From NCBI RefSeq assembly GCF_016126015.1, contig NZ_JAEFDB010000003.1, positions 186,001 to 250,000 on the forward strand: DNA of 64,000 nt. Reading direction: 5' to 3'. The notes under the pieces are model-generated. The model had not been told where the DNA came from and did no database searches. It was given only the letters and a program-made list of their open reading frames with translations. The translations under genes were made by a program, and so were the position numbers. Positions within the stretch are counted from its first letter, which is position 1. Each line of letters starts with the position of its first letter. The DNA is from Capnocytophaga periodontitidis. GTDB taxonomy: Bacteria; Bacteroidota; Bacteroidia; Flavobacteriales; Flavobacteriaceae. Shown piece after piece: positions 60,521 through 64,000 of this stretch.

Positions 60521-60698
60521 TATTTATAAAATAGGGAGAGAGGTTATTCCTACAAGATATTTTGATGCAAAAAGTTTCTCAGGAGGAGTAGCTTTAGTTC
60601 GTCCCACTAAACTTGATAGATGGTTTGAAATAAACAAGAAAGGTGAGTGTGCAGAGTTTTGTGATGAAGCCCCAGCAGGACACCCCATAACCAAATAA
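60521..60698 (+). pseudogene. 3' stub of a WG-repeat gene
   Basis: Coding sequence joined to the IS end reads KIGREVIPTRYFDAKSFSGG, then VALVRPTKLDRWFEINKKGE and CAEFCDEAPAGHPITK. The end matches the end of the neighbouring WG protein (KGECVKDCNNAPADHPIAK). So a paralogous WG gene lost its 5' part, with its start replaced by the IS. Confidence 0.75.
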
Positions 60699-60718
60699 TT
60701 TTTAAAAATATTACAAAC

Positions 60719-61792
60719 ATGAAAAATATATTACTTTACGCTCTATTACTAACTGCTACCCTAACCTATGCGCAAGGTCTGCTACCTGAAGAAAAGGTAA
60801 AAAAAGAGCCGTCTGCCCAGCCTGTGCAACAAACAAAGAAGTACGCTTGGAAAGATAAATATTATGAAGGATTAGCAATGGTAAGATTGGATAAAAAATA
60901 TGGTTTTATAGATAAAACAGGTAAAGAAGTGATTCCTATAAAGTATGATAATGCTAGGGGTTTTTCAGAAGGATTAGCTTTAGTAAAATTGAATAATAGA
61001 TATGGTTTTATAGATAAAACAGGTAAAGAAGTGATTCCTATAAAGTATGATGATGCGAGGAGTTTTTCAGAAGGATTAGCAAGCGTGAGTTTGAATGGAG
61101 AATATGGTTTTATAGATAAAACAGGTAAAGAAGTGATTCCTATAAAGTATGATTTTGTTGGGGATTTTTCAGAAGGATTAGCAAACGTTAGGCTAAATAA
61201 CAAATGGGGTTTTATAGATAAAACAGGTAAAGAAGTGATTCCTATAAAGTATGATCATACTTGGCTTTTTTCAGAAGGATTATCAAGCGTTCTGCTAAAT
61301 AACAAATGGGGTTTTATAGATAAAACAGGTAAAGAAGTGACTCCTATAAAGTATGATGATGCTGAAAGTCCTTCAGAAGGATTAGCTGAAGTAAAATTGA
61401 ATGATAAATATGGCTTTATAGATAAAACAGGCAAAGAAGTGATTCCTATAAAGTATGATGATGTTTGGTTTTTTTCAGAAGGATTAGCAGCCGTAAGTCT
61501 AAATAACAAATGGGGTTTTATAGATAAAACAGGTAAAGAAGTGATTCCTATAAAGTATGATGATGCTGAAAGTCCTTCAGAAGGATTAGCTAAAGTAAAA
61601 TTGAATGATAAATATGGCTTTATAGATAAAACAGGCAAAGAAGTGATTCCTATAAAGTATGATTATGCAGAAGGATTTTCAGAAGGATTAGCAGAAGTAA
61701 AGCTAAATAACAAATGGTTCTATATAAACCAAAAAGGAGAATGTGTGAAAGACTGTAATAATGCCCCTGCCGACCACCCCATAGCCAAATAA
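60719..61792 (+). CDS. secreted WG-repeat protein with near-identical 102-bp repeats
   Basis: 357 residues. Signal peptide (MKNILLYALLLTATLTYAQG), a short linker (about 20-45), then eight nearly identical 34-residue WG units of the form GFIDKTGKEVIPIKYD-x5-FSEGLAxVxLNxK[YW] and a divergent ninth (KWFYINQKGEC). The C-terminus is CVKDCNNAPADHPIAK. DNA identity is high between units, and two units (near 61350 and 61554) form a 204-base higher-order repeat. Copy number is likely to vary by recombination. Possibly a surface or periplasmic protein-binding array. Confidence 0.93.
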   Translation: MKNILLYALLLTATLTYAQGLLPEEKVKKEPSAQPVQQTKKYAWKDKYYEGLAMVRLDKKYGFIDKTGKEVIPIKYDNARGFSEGLALVKLNNRYGFIDKTGKEVIPIKYDDARSFSEGLASVSLNGEYGFIDKTGKEVIPIKYDFVGDFSEGLANVRLNNKWGFIDKTGKEVIPIKYDHTWLFSEGLSSVLLNNKWGFIDKTGKEVTPIKYDDAESPSEGLAEVKLNDKYGFIDKTGKEVIPIKYDDVWFFSEGLAAVSLNNKWGFIDKTGKEVIPIKYDDAESPSEGLAKVKLNDKYGFIDKTGKEVIPIKYDYAEGFSEGLAEVKLNNKWFYINQKGECVKDCNNAPADHPIAK

Positions 61793-61813
61793 CTTTTAAA
61801 AAATATTACAAAT

Positions 61814-62227
61814 ATGAAAAACATATTACTTTACACTCTATTACTAACTGCTACCCTTAGCTATGGACAAATGAAAAGAACGACCATATCTACATTGATG
61901 CCGATAATGCTATTCACCCCATTATCAAAACAACAGTAGAAGAAGGCACTTTAAAAGTAGCTTTAAAACTGCCTAAAGGGGTAAATATGGTGCAAAGCTG
62001 AAAATGCCACTTTTGTATCAAACGGAATAGCTGATATAGAAGCATACGATTTGAAAATACAAGATGCTACTTTTGACAACTCATCAATACTAAAAGCTAA
62101 ATTGTATATTAACGGCACTATACAAGGCAAATCTAATGGCTTTTTTGAATTGCGATACAAAGGGAATGCTATTAGCCGTATAGACCCCAGCCCAATGGTT
62201 AAGATTATAAAAGAAGAAAAAGAATGA
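61814..62227 (+). pseudogene. decayed gene: signal peptide plus head-GIN-like (DUF2807-like) remnant
   Basis: ATG at 61814 gives MKNILLYTLLLTATLSYGQ, almost the same signal peptide as the WG protein, then stops at 61939. In a second frame from about 61867 the sequence reads TNEKNDHIYIDADNAIHPII and EEGTLKVALKLPKGVN. A third frame from about 62005 reads NATFVSNGIADIEAYDLKIQ, then YINGTIQGKSNGFFELRYKG and on to a TGA at 62225-62227. The two fragments fit a head-GIN/DUF2807 adhesin-like domain. At least two frameshifts are present. Confidence 0.65.
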
Positions 62228-63408
62228 CACAAGAAAAAGACTTTCTAAAATACCAAGCTCCTACTTCGCCTTATCCGCGATTATTGGAAGTAGAGCGCGC
62301 CGAAGGTAGCTATATCTACACTACCGACGGTAAGAAATATTTAGATTTTGTAGCAGGAGTATCGGCTTGTACCTTAGGGCATTGCCACCCTGCAGTAGTG
62401 AAAGCTATACAAGAGCAATGCGCTACTTATATGCACGTAATGGTGTACGGCGAGTACATACAAAAGCCTGCGGTAGATTTCTGCAAGCTCCTTGCGGCAC
62501 AACTACCCCCCGAACTCAACACTACCTATTTGGTAAATTCGGGTACGGAAGCCATTGAGGGGTCAGTAAAGTTGGCGAAGCGCGTAACAGGGCGCACCCA
62601 ACTGATTGCTGCCAAAAATGCGTATCACGGCAACACGCAGGGTTCTATGAGCCTAATGGGCTATGAAGAGCGCAAGCGTCCGTTTCGTCCGCTCCTGCCC
62701 GATGTAGATTTTATAGAGTTTAACAACGAGGCTGATATACTAAAAATAACTGAGCGCACTGCTGGGGTAGTATTAGAAAGCATACAAGGGGGCGCGGGCT
62801 TTATAGAACCCCAAAACGATTACCTTATCAAGGTAAAACGCCGTTGCGAAGAGGTAGGTGCTCTCCTTATTATCGATGAAATACAACCAGGTTTCGGGCG
62901 CACCGGTAAGCTCTTTGGTTTTCAGAATTATGGCATCACCCCCGATATTATCGCTATAGGCAAGGGTATGGCAAGCGGTATGCCGGTGGGGGCTTTCGTA
63001 TCGTCATACGAGCGTATGCAGCTATTGGCAAACAACCCTAAAATGGGGCACATTACCACCTTTGGCGGTAACCCTGTGATTGCAGCAGCCTCTTTGGCTA
63101 CCCTCAACCAGCTGCTCACCACCGACCTGATGGCTCAAACTTTGGAAAAAGAAAAACTCTTCCGCAAGTATTTGCAACATCCACTTATCGAAAGTATCAA
63201 TGGTCGCGGATTGATGTTGGCAGTCATTGTGAAAACTGCCGAAATCGCCGATTTTGTAGTGAATTACTGTCAGGATAAAGGATTGATAGTCTATTGGCTT
63301 TTGTTTGAACACCGTGCCGTACGACTTTCGCCTCCACTTACCCTCACCGATGAAGAAATTAAAGAAGGTTGCGATATCATTATTGAAGCGCTAAACCAAT
63401 TCAATTAA
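62224..63408 (+). CDS. class III aminotransferase (acetylornithine/ornithine aminotransferase-like)
   Basis: 394 residues. PLP fold I features: GVSACTLGHCHPAVVKAIQE, LVNSGTEAIEGSVKLAKRVT, AYHGNTQGSMSLMGYEERKR, the Asp in IIDEIQPGFGRTGKLF, and the Schiff-base Lys in IAIGKGMASGMPVGAF near residue 246. It moves an amino group from an omega-amino acid to 2-oxoglutarate; the substrate cannot be read exactly. In this phylum it is often called aspartate aminotransferase family protein. Its ATG overlaps the stop of a decayed gene. Confidence 0.93.
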   Translation: MTQEKDFLKYQAPTSPYPRLLEVERAEGSYIYTTDGKKYLDFVAGVSACTLGHCHPAVVKAIQEQCATYMHVMVYGEYIQKPAVDFCKLLAAQLPPELNTTYLVNSGTEAIEGSVKLAKRVTGRTQLIAAKNAYHGNTQGSMSLMGYEERKRPFRPLLPDVDFIEFNNEADILKITERTAGVVLESIQGGAGFIEPQNDYLIKVKRRCEEVGALLIIDEIQPGFGRTGKLFGFQNYGITPDIIAIGKGMASGMPVGAFVSSYERMQLLANNPKMGHITTFGGNPVIAAASLATLNQLLTTDLMAQTLEKEKLFRKYLQHPLIESINGRGLMLAVIVKTAEIADFVVNYCQDKGLIVYWLLFEHRAVRLSPPLTLTDEEIKEGCDIIIEALNQFN

Positions 63409-63427
63409 CAATTAAAAATAAACAAAA

Positions 63428-64000
63428 ATGGAAAACGGAATTTATGCTAAAATAACTACTAATAAAGGCGTTATTTTACTGCGTCTTACTTACGACAAAA
63501 CTCCTGCTACGGTAGGTAATTTCGTGGCTCTTGCTGAAGGAAAAATGAAAAATTCACAAAAACCATTAGGCACTCCTTATTACAACGGACTCACCTTTCA
63601 CCGCGTGATTCCTAATTTTATGATACAAGGCGGCTGTCCGTTAGGTACAGGTACTGGTGACCCTGGTTATCGTTTTGATGATGAGTTCCACCCAGAATTG
63701 AAACACAACAAAGCAGGTGTCATTTCTATGGCAAATGCAGGTCCTGGCACTAATGGAAGTCAGTTTTTTATCACGCATTTAGCAACACCTTGGTTAGACA
63801 ATAAACACACTGTTTTTGGTGAAGTAGTAGAAGGACAAGATGTGGTAGATGCTATTGCACAAGGTGATAAAATTGAAAAAGTGGAAATTCTAAGAGTAGG
63901 AGCAGAGGCTGAAAAATGGGATGCTCTCAAGGCTTTTGAAGATTTCAAAGCTGCAAAAGCAGCTCGTTTAGCCGAAGAAAAACGCAAAGCCGAAGAAGCC
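63428..64000 (+). CDS. cyclophilin-type peptidylprolyl isomerase (partial, 3' end outside window)
   Basis: 191 codons are visible and the frame runs off the window. MENGIYAKITTNKGVILLRL, NFVALAEGKMKNSQKPLGTP, YYNGLTFHRVIPNFMIQGGC, GVISMANAGPGTNGSQFFIT and WLDNKHTVFGEVVEGQDVVD make a full cyclophilin domain with the catalytic Arg of FHRV and the QFF motif. After residue 150 the sequence turns helical and Lys/Ala/Glu-rich. No signal peptide, so cytosolic. It follows the aminotransferase gene after 19 bases. Confidence 0.92.
   Translation, partial: MENGIYAKITTNKGVILLRLTYDKTPATVGNFVALAEGKMKNSQKPLGTPYYNGLTFHRVIPNFMIQGGCPLGTGTGDPGYRFDDEFHPELKHNKAGVISMANAGPGTNGSQFFITHLATPWLDNKHTVFGEVVEGQDVVDAIAQGDKIEKVEILRVGAEAEKWDALKAFEDFKAAKAARLAEEKRKAEEA

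Noticed and set aside
60862-61638. Antisense frames of 113 and 127 residues in the WG gene
   Set aside because: They come from the repeat pattern read backwards. The sense strand has a signal peptide and clear WG units.
1-64000. tRNA or rRNA genes
   Set aside because: No cloverleaf with GGTTCRA-type T-arm or rRNA-like sequence was noticed in the spacers. A tRNAscan or Infernal run would settle this.

Overview
The window reads as chromosomal DNA of a low-GC Bacteroidota, most likely family Flavobacteriaceae and plausibly Capnocytophaga. The genus is inferred from gene content and style; no 16S gene is present. Supporting signs are many TAnnTTTG-type -7 promoter boxes close to starts, a short primary sigma factor without region 1.1, an over-long SecA, a trifunctional MMPL/acyltransferase/methyltransferase protein, DUF2851, DUF2795 and PepSY-like proteins. 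No rRNA, tRNA or CRISPR array was seen.

Layout. 1-2.4 kb: an ECF sigma factor, a probable membrane anti-sigma partner and an outer-membrane-type protein. 2.4-8.4 kb: an accessory stretch of small proteins (isochorismatase-like hydrolase, frameshifted GNAT acetyltransferase, tandemly duplicated acidic proteins, a GC-rich lipoprotein of foreign look, DUF4304) with gene remnants and MITE-like repeats. 8.4-13.4 kb: a minus-strand five-gene lipid operon resembling E. coli ynbABC, with an added patatin-like protein and an SDR. 13.4-17.5 kb: a RhuM remnant, a dead IS5-type element, DUF6794, a macro-domain protein, a WG-repeat protein and a DKNYY protein. 17.5-25.3 kb: the trifunctional MMPL protein, then minus-strand hemD, rng, a 30-residue very basic protein, an HU-like protein and aroA. 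25.3-26.8 kb: a graveyard of repeats, a second IS remnant split by a ~205-bp MITE, a 28-bp tandem repeat and two gene stubs. 26.8-35.6 kb: a lipoprotein, DUF2795, secA, a DUF3592-like membrane protein, a DEAD-box helicase, a PAP2 phosphatase and DUF2851. 35.7-40.4 kb (minus): Wza-like and Wzz-like polysaccharide export proteins with a HAD phosphatase and a small protein. 40.6-54.1 kb: pncB, an Smr protein, a LolD-type ATPase, a four-helix-bundle protein, two PepSY-like proteins, a glycosyltransferase, rpoD, twin secreted paralogues, recJ, tpx and ftsK. 54.4-60.1 kb: a type III restriction-modification system (mod, res) followed by a DUF4145 gene. 60.1-62.2 kb: a third IS remnant, a WG-protein stub, a WG protein with near-identical 102-bp repeats and a decayed head-GIN-like gene. 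62.2-64 kb: a class III aminotransferase and a cyclophilin cut by the window end.

How the parts fit. The housekeeping genes are intact and ordinary. Novelty is concentrated in the ynb-like lipid operon, where several catalytic signatures are altered, in the small-protein and WG/DKNYY/macro islands that resemble immunity or bacterial-conflict loci, and in a layered set of non-autonomous repeats that fill the spacers and have caused duplications and truncations.
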